Assembly (NCBI GenBank): GCA_016210285.1
Contig: JACQUN010000146.1
Span: 1-19,964, forward strand
Length of the DNA stretch: 19,964 nucleotides
Reading direction: 5' to 3'
Origin: Chloroflexota bacterium
GTDB lineage: Bacteria > Chloroflexota > Dehalococcoidia > UBA1127 > JACQUN01
The translations under genes and the position numbers were made by a program. Below the pieces are notes generated by a model. It was given only the letters and a program-made list of their open reading frames with translations. It was not told the DNA's origin and ran no database searches. Each line of letters begins with the position of its first letter. The first letter of the stretch is position 1. Below, in pieces: positions 1 to 6,703 of this stretch.

Positions 1-13
1 AGACCCCCGTCAA

Positions 14-28
14 AGGGGCTTCGCCCCT
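14..28 (-). terminator. Candidate intrinsic terminator downstream of the 98-aa gene
   Basis: A perfect 6-bp stem (AGGGGC/GCCCCT) with a 3-nt loop lies 27 nt past the stop of the minus-strand gene ending at 55. Read on the minus strand, the stem ends in a short T run (CCCCTTTGACG). The T tract is weak, so the call rests on position and hairpin; it could instead be part of a dispersed repeat. Confidence 0.4.
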
Positions 29-54
29 CTGATCACCCCTTTTTCAACAGCCTG

Positions 55-351
55 CTAATGCGGACCTGTAGGCTGAGGTGGCGCCGGCGCCTCTGGCTCC
101 ACGAGAAAGATGAAGCTCTCCTCGCACCAGACGGTGTTCTCCTGGTACCCTTCCGGGCGGTCAGTCAGATTGGCCAGCTCATGCCAGCGCCAGGGCGGGT
201 CCCCTTCATCATAGTACAGGCCGGTGAGCTGCCCGCAGAAGAAGTCCCGCGAGCCCACCCATCCACCAGGCCCTCCTGACGCAGGCTCGCCGCCATCGCA
301 CTCGGCCCGCCTGCCCGCCAGTGCGGCGTCAAAGCCGTACTTGCGTTCCAT
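55..351 (-). CDS. Conserved-looking hypothetical protein, 98 aa
   Basis: I do not recognise this protein. It is a small soluble protein with no signal peptide or membrane segment and is rich in Trp, Tyr and acidic residues in its middle part (FFCGQLTGLYYDEGD, then PPWRWHELANLTDRPEGY). It ends in a Pro-rich tail. The start ATG directly abuts the stop codon of the upstream nitronate monooxygenase-like gene with no gap. A GAGGTG ribosome site sits about 9 nt before it, inside the end of that gene. This tight coupling argues that it is translated and works with the flavoprotein, but its role is unknown. The opposite-strand ORF at 58-279 is regarded as a shadow. Confidence 0.62.
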   Translation of the reverse strand: MERKYGFDAALAGRRAECDGGEPASGGPGGWVGSRDFFCGQLTGLYYDEGDPPWRWHELANLTDRPEGYQENTVWCEESFIFLVEPEAPAPPQPTGPH

Positions 352-1467
352 CTAGCCAGTCACCTCAACACCGGCAAGGCCGTCCAGGATGGTCCTGGCC
401 TCGTCAACGATGTCAAAGACGATCTGGGCCGCCGGCTTCATCTCATGAATCATGCCGACCACCTGTCCTGCCGGGGAGCCCATGAAGTCCACGATCTTGT
501 GGTCCCGAGCCGCCTCCAGGACCTCGGCGGCAAGGATGCCCTGGAGCGGCATGGGCAGCGGCTGCAGCGCCCCTGGCTGCTCCCATGCCTCAGTCCACTT
601 GGTCCGCAACTGGCGCACGGGCTTGCCGGTGCCGGAGCGGGAGCGCACCGTGTCTCGCTCCGTAGCCTCCAGAATCTTCTGCTTGATGATGATGTCGGTG
701 TCCGACTCCCGCGCGGTGAGCCAGATAGTGCCACTCCAGACGCCCACTGCCCCCAGACAGAGGGAAGCCGCCAGGTGCCTCCCGCTGCCCACGCCGCCAG
801 CGCAGATGACCGGTGTGGGGCGCACGGCGTCAACAACCTGGGGCACCAGGCTGAAGGTGCCGATGTCGCCCGTGTGGCCTCCTGCGTCGTAGCCCTGGGC
901 CACGATGTAGTCCACCCCCGCCTCCGCCTCTCGCCGGGCCTGCCGCGTGTTGCCAATAAGGCCGATGACCTTGATGCCGCGGGCGTGGGCCTCCTGGAGA
1001 ACGAAGGCAGGGCTTCCCAGACCGGACGCGAACACTGGCACCCGCTCTTCCAGCACCACGTCCAGTTGGGCACGGGCAATCTCCTGGGTCCGAACGGCAC
1101 GGCGTCGCTGCTGCTCCTCAGGGCTCTTGGGCTTGGGCGGCGGGATGCTGTTTTCCCGCTTGACCCTGTTCACGAACTCCCAGTAGGCCTGGGGAATCTG
1201 CTGCTCCAACTCCTCCATGTTCCCGCTGGGCGGGACCGAGGCGGGCACCATGACATCAACCCCGAAGGGCCTGCTTCCCACGTGCTCTCGAATCCAGCGG
1301 ATGTCCCGGTCCAGCTCCCCGGGCGTCAGGCTGCCGGCCCCGAAGACCGCCAGTCCCCCTGCGTTGCTCACCGCTGCAATCACATCCTTACAGTGGCTGA
1401 AGGCGATGATAGGAAACTCAATTCCCAGGTCCTCACACAGGCGTGTCCGCAATGGGTCCAGCGCCAT
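352..1467 (-). CDS. Nitronate monooxygenase / 2-nitropropane dioxygenase-like FMN oxidoreductase
   Basis: This 371-aa protein belongs to the NMO/FabK-type TIM-barrel flavoprotein family. Visible marks are an N-terminal barrel strand (LGIEFPIIAFSH, about 14-25), the AGGHTG FMN/active-site motif at about 195-200, and the phosphate-binding CAGGVGSGR segment at about 222-230, followed by the SGTIWLTARES segment. Family members oxidise alkyl nitronates with O2, but many close homologues act on unknown substrates, so the reaction is not fixed by sequence. A charged Pro/Lys-rich insert (about 80-125) interrupts the first half. The ATG start has an AAGGAGGTG ribosome site 4-5 nt upstream. It is first in a two-gene minus-strand operon with the 98-aa gene, and is driven by a strong promoter at 1566-1594. 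Confidence 0.88.
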   Translation of the reverse strand: MALDPLRTRLCEDLGIEFPIIAFSHCKDVIAAVSNAGGLAVFGAGSLTPGELDRDIRWIREHVGSRPFGVDVMVPASVPPSGNMEELEQQIPQAYWEFVNRVKRENSIPPPKPKSPEEQQRRRAVRTQEIARAQLDVVLEERVPVFASGLGSPAFVLQEAHARGIKVIGLIGNTRQARREAEAGVDYIVAQGYDAGGHTGDIGTFSLVPQVVDAVRPTPVICAGGVGSGRHLAASLCLGAVGVWSGTIWLTARESDTDIIIKQKILEATERDTVRSRSGTGKPVRQLRTKWTEAWEQPGALQPLPMPLQGILAAEVLEAARDHKIVDFMGSPAGQVVGMIHEMKPAAQIVFDIVDEARTILDGLAGVEVTG

Positions 1468-1565
1468 GCTCCACCTCCTTGCTGTCGTTCCCGTCGCCGA
1501 GGGAGGACGAACTTACCGCTCCTGGCACTCCTGGCAGCACCTTCCAGGCTTGCAGGATAGCTCAG

Positions 1566-1594
1566 ACATTAGCACCCAGCGAAAGCGATGTCAA
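1566..1594 (-). promoter_or_regulatory. Sigma-70-type promoter of the nitronate monooxygenase operon
   Basis: On the minus strand there is a perfect -35 TTGACA (1589-1594), a 17-nt spacer and -10 TAATGT (1566-1571) preceded by TGC, an extended -10. The predicted transcript start, near 1559, leaves a leader of about 90 nt before the ATG. The -35 box overlaps the stop codon of the decayed ORF at 1591-1842. Confidence 0.75.
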
Positions 1595-1842
1595 CAGGAT
1601 CTCAAAGCTCCCCCGGCTCCAGCAGCGATGCCCAGCGCGCTCACCTTGAGGTCGATGAGGAAGAAGCCAATGTCGTCCGTGAGGTCTTCCGCGTGGTGCG
1701 GATAGAAACGGTCATCCCAACCAGCGTTGGCGCTGAGGGTACTTTGCGAGGTGTAAACTAACGGGAGGAGTTCGTGGCGGTGGCGGTGATCAGCGGCCAG
1801 CTGGGCAAGGGCCAGGACCTGGCCCGGTACATTGCTTTGACT
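1591..1842 (-). pseudogene. Decayed coding remnant without start codon (LVYTSQS-type fragment)
   Basis: An open frame of about 83 codons on the minus strand has no ATG and no ribosome site. It nevertheless has protein-like composition and high third-position GC, especially in the part reading AGWDDRFYPHHAEDLTDD followed by IGFFLIDLKVSALGI. Its middle part, HELLPLVYTSQS, matches in frame a second fragment at 7192-7449 that reads HEADSLVYTSQS. I do not recognise the family. It is most likely the truncated 3' end of a gene, stranded between two divergent promoters. The high-GC codon pattern argues against pure chance, but no functional product is claimed. Confidence 0.4.
1741..1763. repeat. 23-bp repeat, copy 1
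   Basis: This segment (starting ACTTTGCGAGG and ending AAACTAACG) is identical to 7327-7349 in the same orientation. Both copies lie in gene-poor stretches, and on the minus strand both encode LVYTSQS in the same frame, so the identity probably reflects homologous gene fragments rather than a recombination site. Confidence 0.7.
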
Positions 1843-1865
1843 TTATTGGCCGCGCTGCGTACACT
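1837..1865 (+). promoter_or_regulatory. Promoter of the CoA-transferase/acyl-CoA cluster
   Basis: A -35 TTGACT (1837-1842), a 17-nt spacer and -10 TACACT (1860-1865) are seen. The start would fall near 1872, giving a leader of about 60 nt before the GTG start at 1931. It is divergent from the promoter at 1566-1594. Confidence 0.6.
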
Positions 1866-1930
1866 GAGGCCTGTCTGCAGCGGTGTTGGCTTCACCCTAG
1901 CAGATGCGGCTATGGAGGCGGAGGTGGGTC

Positions 1931-3142
1931 GTGCCAGACCTGGCGCTGGCGGACTTGGTTGTTGCGGAGTGTGGACAGGGGCTTGCGGTCGCCTTCTGCA
2001 GCAAGATCCTGGCTGATCTGGGCGCCGACGTAATCAAGGTGGAGCCCCCCGAGGGCGATGCTAGCCGCCGCAGGGGGCCGTTCCCTCAGGACGTGCCGGA
2101 CCCGGAAAAGAGCGGCCAGTTTCTCTACCTCAACGCCAACAAGCGGGGCGTGACCCTGGACCTTGAGGTCGACCAGGGACGCCAGGTGCTGACCCGCCTC
2201 TTCCCACGCGCGGACATCCTGGTCACCGATTTTCCGCCCAAGGCCCTGGAGGCGAAGGGCCTGGACTACCCGAGTATCCAGTTCCTCAATCCCCAGCTCA
2301 TCGCGGCCTACATCACGCCCTTTGGGCTCACTGGCCCCTACCGCGACTACAAAGGCTCAGACCTCATTGCATGGCACATGGGCGGCGCGGGCGTCGGAAC
2401 TCCACACCAGGCGGTGACCGACCTGGGGGCACAGCAGCCGTTGAGGGGCGGAGGTTTTCAGGCTGACTACCTGGCCGGATGGACCGCTGCCACGGCCATC
2501 ATGGCTGCCGTTTTCTACCGGCACACCTATGACGTGGGCCAAATGGTGGACGTCTCCGCCATGGAAGCTGTCGCCAACATGGTCCGTCCTGACTTCGCCC
2601 GCTACTCCTACGACCGGCCTAGCGTGGCCAGCCCGCGGCCCAAAGCGAGCTTACCCTGGATCTTCCCGTGCAAGGACGGCTACATCTCCACATCCACGAA
2701 CCGCGACCACTGGTGGGAGGCCCTGAAGGACCTGATGGGTCGGCCTGACTGGGCCGACAGCCCAGCCTTCAAAGACATGCCGTCTCGCCGCCTTAACAGT
2801 GACGCGCTGGAGCTGCTCCTCACCCAGTGGTACATGCAGCACACCAGGCAGGAACTCTACCGCATGCTCGTGGCCAAGGGCATCCCATGCTTCCCCGTCA
2901 ACACCATTCAGGAGGTTGTCAGCTCGCCTCAGTACGCAGCCTGGAACTTTTTTGTGGAGCAAGATCACCCGGCCGCAGGCAGAATCAAGCAGCCCGGGCC
3001 TTTCGTGCGCTATTCTGAAACCCCGTGGACTCTCCGCAGGCCCGCGCCTTTGTTGGGGCAGCACAATGAGGAAGTCTTCTGCCGCCTTTTTGGCCTCGAC
3101 ATGCAAGAGCTGAACTCGCTGAAACAGGCGGGGGTGGTCTAA
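1931..3142 (+). CDS. CaiB/BaiF family (type III) CoA-transferase, first subunit
   Basis: This 403-aa protein transfers CoA between an acyl-CoA and a free carboxylate, the usual role of the formyl-CoA transferase/CaiB family. Marks are the N-terminal CoA-binding fold with LADLGADVIKVEPPEGD, then LNANKRGVTLDL, the FGLTGPYRDYKGSD segment and the QADYLAG motif. In the last, Asp179 aligns with the catalytic Asp that forms the acyl-anhydride in this family. The C-terminal LLGQHNEEVFCRLFG is typical. I chose GTG 1931 because GGAGG lies 6 nt upstream; an in-frame ATG at 1904 would add an Arg/Trp-rich stretch atypical of the family. It is followed after 14 nt by a second CoA-transferase, suggesting a heteromeric enzyme. 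Confidence 0.87.
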   Translation: MPDLALADLVVAECGQGLAVAFCSKILADLGADVIKVEPPEGDASRRRGPFPQDVPDPEKSGQFLYLNANKRGVTLDLEVDQGRQVLTRLFPRADILVTDFPPKALEAKGLDYPSIQFLNPQLIAAYITPFGLTGPYRDYKGSDLIAWHMGGAGVGTPHQAVTDLGAQQPLRGGGFQADYLAGWTAATAIMAAVFYRHTYDVGQMVDVSAMEAVANMVRPDFARYSYDRPSVASPRPKASLPWIFPCKDGYISTSTNRDHWWEALKDLMGRPDWADSPAFKDMPSRRLNSDALELLLTQWYMQHTRQELYRMLVAKGIPCFPVNTIQEVVSSPQYAAWNFFVEQDHPAAGRIKQPGPFVRYSETPWTLRRPAPLLGQHNEEVFCRLFGLDMQELNSLKQAGVV

Positions 3143-3156
3143 CGGAGGCGGAACCG

Positions 3157-4377
3157 ATGGACAACAAGCCTCTCCAGGGGATCCGCATTCTGGACTTTGG
3201 GTGGATACTGTCCGTCCCCCACTGCACCGCCTGGCTTGGCGCCCTTGGGGCAGACGTCATCCGCGTCGAGTCCTTCACGAGCTATGACCAGCTCCGGGCG
3301 GGCCTCGTCGCAGGTGTGGCCGATGGCATCTCCGGGCTCAACCGTTCCGCGGCCTTCAACAGCCTCAACTACAGCAAAAGAAGCATTACGCTGAACCTGG
3401 CGAACCCTGAGGGCGCTGGCTTGGCCAAGGAGCTGGTCAAGGTCAGCGACGTGGTCACCGAAAACTACGCTACCGGCGTCATGGAGCGCTGGGGCCTGGG
3501 CTACGAGGTCTTGCGGGCTGTCAAGCAAGACATCATCATGTTTACTGGCTCGACCCTGGGCACCACCGGCCCCGAGCGCCACGCCACTGGCTGGGGGCCA
3601 AACTCGGCCTCGTACGCGGGACTTTCCGTCATCAGTGGCTATCAGGACGGCCCGCCCGCGGACCTGGGCGGCACCTGGCCCGACTACATGATTGGCACCA
3701 TGATGGCGGGCATGGTCATGAGTGCCCTCCACTACCGTCGCCGCACCGGCAAGGGCCAGCGCGTCGAGGTCGCCATGGGCGAAACGGTCACCGCCACCAT
3801 CGGGGAGGCCATCCTGGACTTCACCATGAACGGGCGGCAGCGCCCTCGGACGGGCAACCGGGACGACATGATGGCGCCCCATAACGTGTACCGGTGCAAG
3901 GGCGAGGACACCTGGACAGCCATTGCCGTACGCACCGAAGAGGAGTGGCGGGCCCTCTGCCACGCGGCGGACCATTTGGAGTGGCTGAAAGACCCTCGGT
4001 TCGCTTCTCTGGAGGGCCGCAAGCGGTTTGAGGACGAGCTGGACGCACTCATCACGGAATGGACACGTCAGCACACGCCGTACGAGGTGACGCACGCGCT
4101 CCAAGCGGCGGGGGTCGCGGCCGGGCCCGTGCTGGACATCGTGGGACTTATGATCGACCCTCACCTTCAGGAGCGGGGCTTTGTGGTAGAGATGGACCAC
4201 CCTGAGGTCGGCAAGCGCACGGTGGCGGGACTGCCCGCCAGGTTCAGTGCTATGCCCCAACTGGCCTACACGTCCGCCCCGCTTCTGGGAGAGCACAACG
4301 AAGCGGTCTTTTGTGGTCTGCTCGGCATGAGCAAGGGGGAGTTCGCTCGCCTCTGCGAGGCGGGGACCATTGGGTAG
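3157..4377 (+). CDS. CaiB/BaiF family (type III) CoA-transferase, second subunit
   Basis: This 406-aa protein is a full-length paralogue of the gene just upstream. It shows the fold's opening LQGIRILDFGWILSVPHCTA and LGALGADVIRVES, the LNYSKRSITLNL strand, and WPDYMIG, whose Asp176 aligns with the family's catalytic Asp. GKGQRVEVAMGE and the C-terminal LLGEHNEAVFCGLLG complete the pattern. The ribosome site is CGGAGG before the ATG. Paired CaiB-type subunits are known from succinyl-CoA:benzylsuccinate CoA-transferase (BbsEF) and succinyl-CoA:malate CoA-transferase (SmtAB). Here both members keep the Asp, so either could be active. The substrate cannot be read from the sequence. Confidence 0.88.
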   Translation: MDNKPLQGIRILDFGWILSVPHCTAWLGALGADVIRVESFTSYDQLRAGLVAGVADGISGLNRSAAFNSLNYSKRSITLNLANPEGAGLAKELVKVSDVVTENYATGVMERWGLGYEVLRAVKQDIIMFTGSTLGTTGPERHATGWGPNSASYAGLSVISGYQDGPPADLGGTWPDYMIGTMMAGMVMSALHYRRRTGKGQRVEVAMGETVTATIGEAILDFTMNGRQRPRTGNRDDMMAPHNVYRCKGEDTWTAIAVRTEEEWRALCHAADHLEWLKDPRFASLEGRKRFEDELDALITEWTRQHTPYEVTHALQAAGVAAGPVLDIVGLMIDPHLQERGFVVEMDHPEVGKRTVAGLPARFSAMPQLAYTSAPLLGEHNEAVFCGLLGMSKGEFARLCEAGTIG

Positions 4378-4393
4378 CACCAATGTGTTTGAT

Positions 4394-4412
4394 ATTTGAT
4401 CAGGGATCAAAT
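4394..4412. promoter_or_regulatory. 8-bp perfect dyad, candidate operator
   Basis: The arms ATTTGATC and GATCAAAT are separated by AGG. The dyad is AT-rich within a GC-rich region, lies 17 nt past the second CoA-transferase and 125 nt before the next gene, and lacks a T run. It is more like a regulator-binding site than a terminator, but no promoter was recognised beside it. Confidence 0.35.
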
Positions 4413-4537
4413 GCGCGCATCAGCGTCAACGTCATTGGAGTCAACGATGGTGGGGACTGACCTGCCCCTGGAAACGGCCATAGACCTGTAAGGCTAGACG
4501 GTTGCGAGTAAGAGGAGCACGCTCAAAGGAGGGAACT

Positions 4538-5341
4538 ATGCCAACGCCTATCGTTACGTACGAAGTACGGGACCGGGTTGCGTGGATCACGATCAACCGT
4601 GACGAGGCTATGAACGCCCTGAACCCTGAGGTAGGAGCCGGCCTCAACGCGGCCTTCAAGCAGGCAACCGAGGACGATGAAGTTCTGGTGGTCATCCTGA
4701 CAGGCGCGGGAGGAAGGGCCTTCTGCGCAGGGATGGACCTCAAGTGGCGTGCCCAGCAAGACGCCTCAGGTGGCATCCAGGCCGGGGGAGACCTGGGATT
4801 CAGCGGGGCAAGCGCCTGTCCCAAGCCGGTCATCGCCGCTATTGATGGCTACACTCTGGCCGGAGGCCTGCAGCTGGCGGCCCGCTGCGATATTCGCATC
4901 GCCACGGAGAAGTCCCGCTTCGGAATGCCGGAGCCACGGCGGAGCCTCACCCCCATCAACAGCATTGACACCATGGAAACAGGGTTTGTCCCCTTGGGCG
5001 AGGCGATGTGGATTATCCTCACCGGCAGCCAGATGACGGCCCAGCGGGCCTACGACATCGGCCTTGTCCAGGCCCTGCTGCCCGACCGGGACGCCCTGAT
5101 GGCTGAGGCAGAGCGAGTCGCCAACGAGGTCAAGCAGTGCGCCCCGCTGGCGGTCCAGGCCCTCAAGGCCGGTGTCCAGATCTGGCGCAACCTGCCCACG
5201 CCCCCGCAGGGGATGCGGCCCTTGGATCACGCCCGGCAGTTGAACCGGCCTGCCCAAGAGCGAGTCTCCCATAGTGAGGATCGCCTGGAGGGCCCCAGGG
5301 CCTTTGCCGAGAAGCGGGCCCCCAACTGGAAAGGGCGCTAG
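4538..5341 (+). CDS. Enoyl-CoA hydratase/isomerase (crotonase) family protein
   Basis: This 267-aa protein has the crotonase fold that binds acyl-CoA and stabilises an enolate. The two oxyanion-hole segments are visible: GRAFCAGMDLK (about 59-69) and DGYTLAGGLQLA (about 103-114). Of the two catalytic glutamates of classical hydratase, the second is kept (Glu132 in GMPEP) but the first is replaced by Gln112 in GGLQLA. Hydration may therefore be altered, or the enzyme may catalyse another crotonase reaction. The ATG follows AAAGGAGG; an upstream in-frame ATG at 4502 has no such site. It ends with the common EGPRAFAEKRAPNWKGR tail, which resembles that of the crotonase at 17062-17919. It lies between the CoA-transferases and the thiolase-like gene. 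Confidence 0.87.
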   Translation: MPTPIVTYEVRDRVAWITINRDEAMNALNPEVGAGLNAAFKQATEDDEVLVVILTGAGGRAFCAGMDLKWRAQQDASGGIQAGGDLGFSGASACPKPVIAAIDGYTLAGGLQLAARCDIRIATEKSRFGMPEPRRSLTPINSIDTMETGFVPLGEAMWIILTGSQMTAQRAYDIGLVQALLPDRDALMAEAERVANEVKQCAPLAVQALKAGVQIWRNLPTPPQGMRPLDHARQLNRPAQERVSHSEDRLEGPRAFAEKRAPNWKGR

Positions 5342-5354
5342 AGGTGGAGTGAGG

Positions 5355-5390
5355 CCTCTCCCCTCCAGAAGAGGGGAGAGGGGGTTAGGT
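5355..5390. repeat. GC-rich hairpin repeat, copy 1
   Basis: A perfect 11-bp stem (CCTCTCCCCTC/GAGGGGAGAGG, 5355-5381) with loop CAGAA is followed by GGGTTAGGT. Its right half, GAGGGGAG then GGGGGTTAGGT, recurs with small changes at 6649-6669. It looks like a dispersed REP-like element placed between operon genes; it could also act as a processing or attenuation hairpin. Confidence 0.55.
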
Positions 5391-5419
5391 CTGAACAAGG
5401 GCAGGAAAGGAGAAACGGT

Positions 5420-6586
5420 ATGACCGGTTATGTGAGTGGCAGCGCGGCCATCGCCGGCCTCGGCATCACTGAGATGACGCGCAAATACACCAAGACCGCC
5501 GCAGCCTTGGCTGCCGATGCGGTCCGGCTGGCGCTGGAGGACGCGGGCCTGCAGAAGGAGGGTCTGGACGGGCTCCTGACCAACGCGGGCACTTCGGACG
5601 GCATAGGGCTGGGGTTGCACTTCAGCTTGGGGCTGCGCAACCTCCGGCTTGTGACCCACATGAGCGCCGCAGGTTCTACTGCCGGACAGATGGTCCAGTA
5701 TGCTTCCCTGGCGATCCAGTCCGGCATGGCCAACGCTGTCGCCTGCGTCTTCGCTGATGCCCCGTTGACGCCCGGTAAGTCAGGAGGCGAGGCGTACGGC
5801 CGCGTGCGGTCCCTTACCGGCATAGCAGGCCTGGCCCCTGCTTACGGCTTCTTCGGGGCGAACACCAGCTACGCTTTAGCGGCGCGGCGGCACATGGCCC
5901 TCTACGGCACCACCAACGACCACCTCGGCGCTGTGGCCGTCTCCACTCGGAAGTGGGCCACCATGAACCCGCGGGCCATCATGCGCCAGCCCATCACCAT
6001 CGAGGATTACCACACCTCCCGCTGGGTTGTGGAGCCCTTCCACTTGCTGGACTGCTGCCTGGTGAACAACGGCGCCATAGCCGTCATCGTCACCTCGGCA
6101 GAGCGTGCCCGCGACCTGAAGCAGCCGCCCGCCTACATCTTGGGTATGGGCCAGGGGCACCCCGGCAACCCGCGGCGGCGGGGCTACGAGAACGAGGTCA
6201 ACACTGGCGCGGTGCTGGCCAAGGAAACGTCCTTCCGCATGGCCGGCGTCACCAACGAGGACGTGGACGTCTGCGAGCTCTACGACTGCTACACCTACAC
6301 TACCATCGTTACGCTGGAGGACTACGGCTTCTGCAAGAAGGGCGATGGCGGGCCCTTCGTCAGCGACGGCAAGCTGGGACCAGGTGGGGCGCTGCCGACC
6401 AACACCGGTGGCGGCGAGCTCTCCGCCTACTACATGTGGGGCATGACCCCGGTCTCCGAGGGTGTCATCCAAGCGCGCGGGCAGGGCGGCGCGCGCCAGG
6501 TCCCTCAACACGACGTGGTCCTGGTGACCTCTCAGGGGGGCACCTTGGACTACCACTCCTGCCTCATCCTCAGCCCGCAGCGGTAG
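5420..6586 (+). CDS. Thiolase-fold protein (SCP2/Ltp2-like) lacking thiolase catalytic residues
   Basis: This 388-aa protein follows the SCP-x type thiolase fold throughout: AIAGLGITEMTR start, repeated alpha/beta halves, an N-T-G-G-G segment near 328-332 and a closing QGG loop. Against the SCP2 thiolase pattern CATGSTA it reads SAAGSTA, so the nucleophilic Cys is Ser82. The catalytic His of EVHDCF is Tyr288 (ELYDCYT), and the His of SKGHPLG is Tyr338 (SAYYMWG). Loss of Cys with Tyr at both His sites is reminiscent of Ltp2-type steroid side-chain retro-aldolases, which work with a DUF35 partner as here. Thiolysis is therefore unlikely; an acyl-CoA aldol cleavage is my inference. AAAGGAG precedes the ATG. 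Confidence 0.85.
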   Translation: MTGYVSGSAAIAGLGITEMTRKYTKTAAALAADAVRLALEDAGLQKEGLDGLLTNAGTSDGIGLGLHFSLGLRNLRLVTHMSAAGSTAGQMVQYASLAIQSGMANAVACVFADAPLTPGKSGGEAYGRVRSLTGIAGLAPAYGFFGANTSYALAARRHMALYGTTNDHLGAVAVSTRKWATMNPRAIMRQPITIEDYHTSRWVVEPFHLLDCCLVNNGAIAVIVTSAERARDLKQPPAYILGMGQGHPGNPRRRGYENEVNTGAVLAKETSFRMAGVTNEDVDVCELYDCYTYTTIVTLEDYGFCKKGDGGPFVSDGKLGPGGALPTNTGGGELSAYYMWGMTPVSEGVIQARGQGGARQVPQHDVVLVTSQGGTLDYHSCLILSPQR

Positions 6587-6630
6587 AAGTCGCAGAGAAC
6601 GAAAACCTCTCCTCTAGAGTTCGGCCCTGC

Positions 6631-6669
6631 CCTCTCTCCGTGAGCGGAGAGGGGAGCGGGGGGTGAGGT
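6631..6669. repeat. GC-rich hairpin repeat, copy 2
   Basis: A 7-bp stem (CTCTCCG/CGGAGAG, loop TGAG) extends to 10 pairs with one G-T wobble (6631-6654) and is followed by GCGGGGGGTGAGGT. The downstream half matches the element at 5371-5390, so the thiolase-like gene is bracketed by two members of one repeat family. Confidence 0.5.
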
Positions 6670-6703
6670 TGCCGGATTCAGCATTCACACAAGGGAGGTG
6701 CCC

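Noticed and set aside
445..1560. 371-codon plus-strand ORF opposite the nitronate monooxygenase
   Set aside because: The reverse strand has intact family motifs, a ribosome site and a promoter; this frame has none.
3139..4410. 423-codon minus-strand ORF opposite the second CoA-transferase
   Set aside because: Antisense shadow of a clear CaiB-family gene, with Gly/Ala/Arg/His-rich composition typical of reversed GC-rich codons and no ribosome site.
5953..6666. 237-codon ORF overlapping the thiolase-like gene
   Set aside because: Arg/His/Leu-rich shadow frame inside a well-supported gene.
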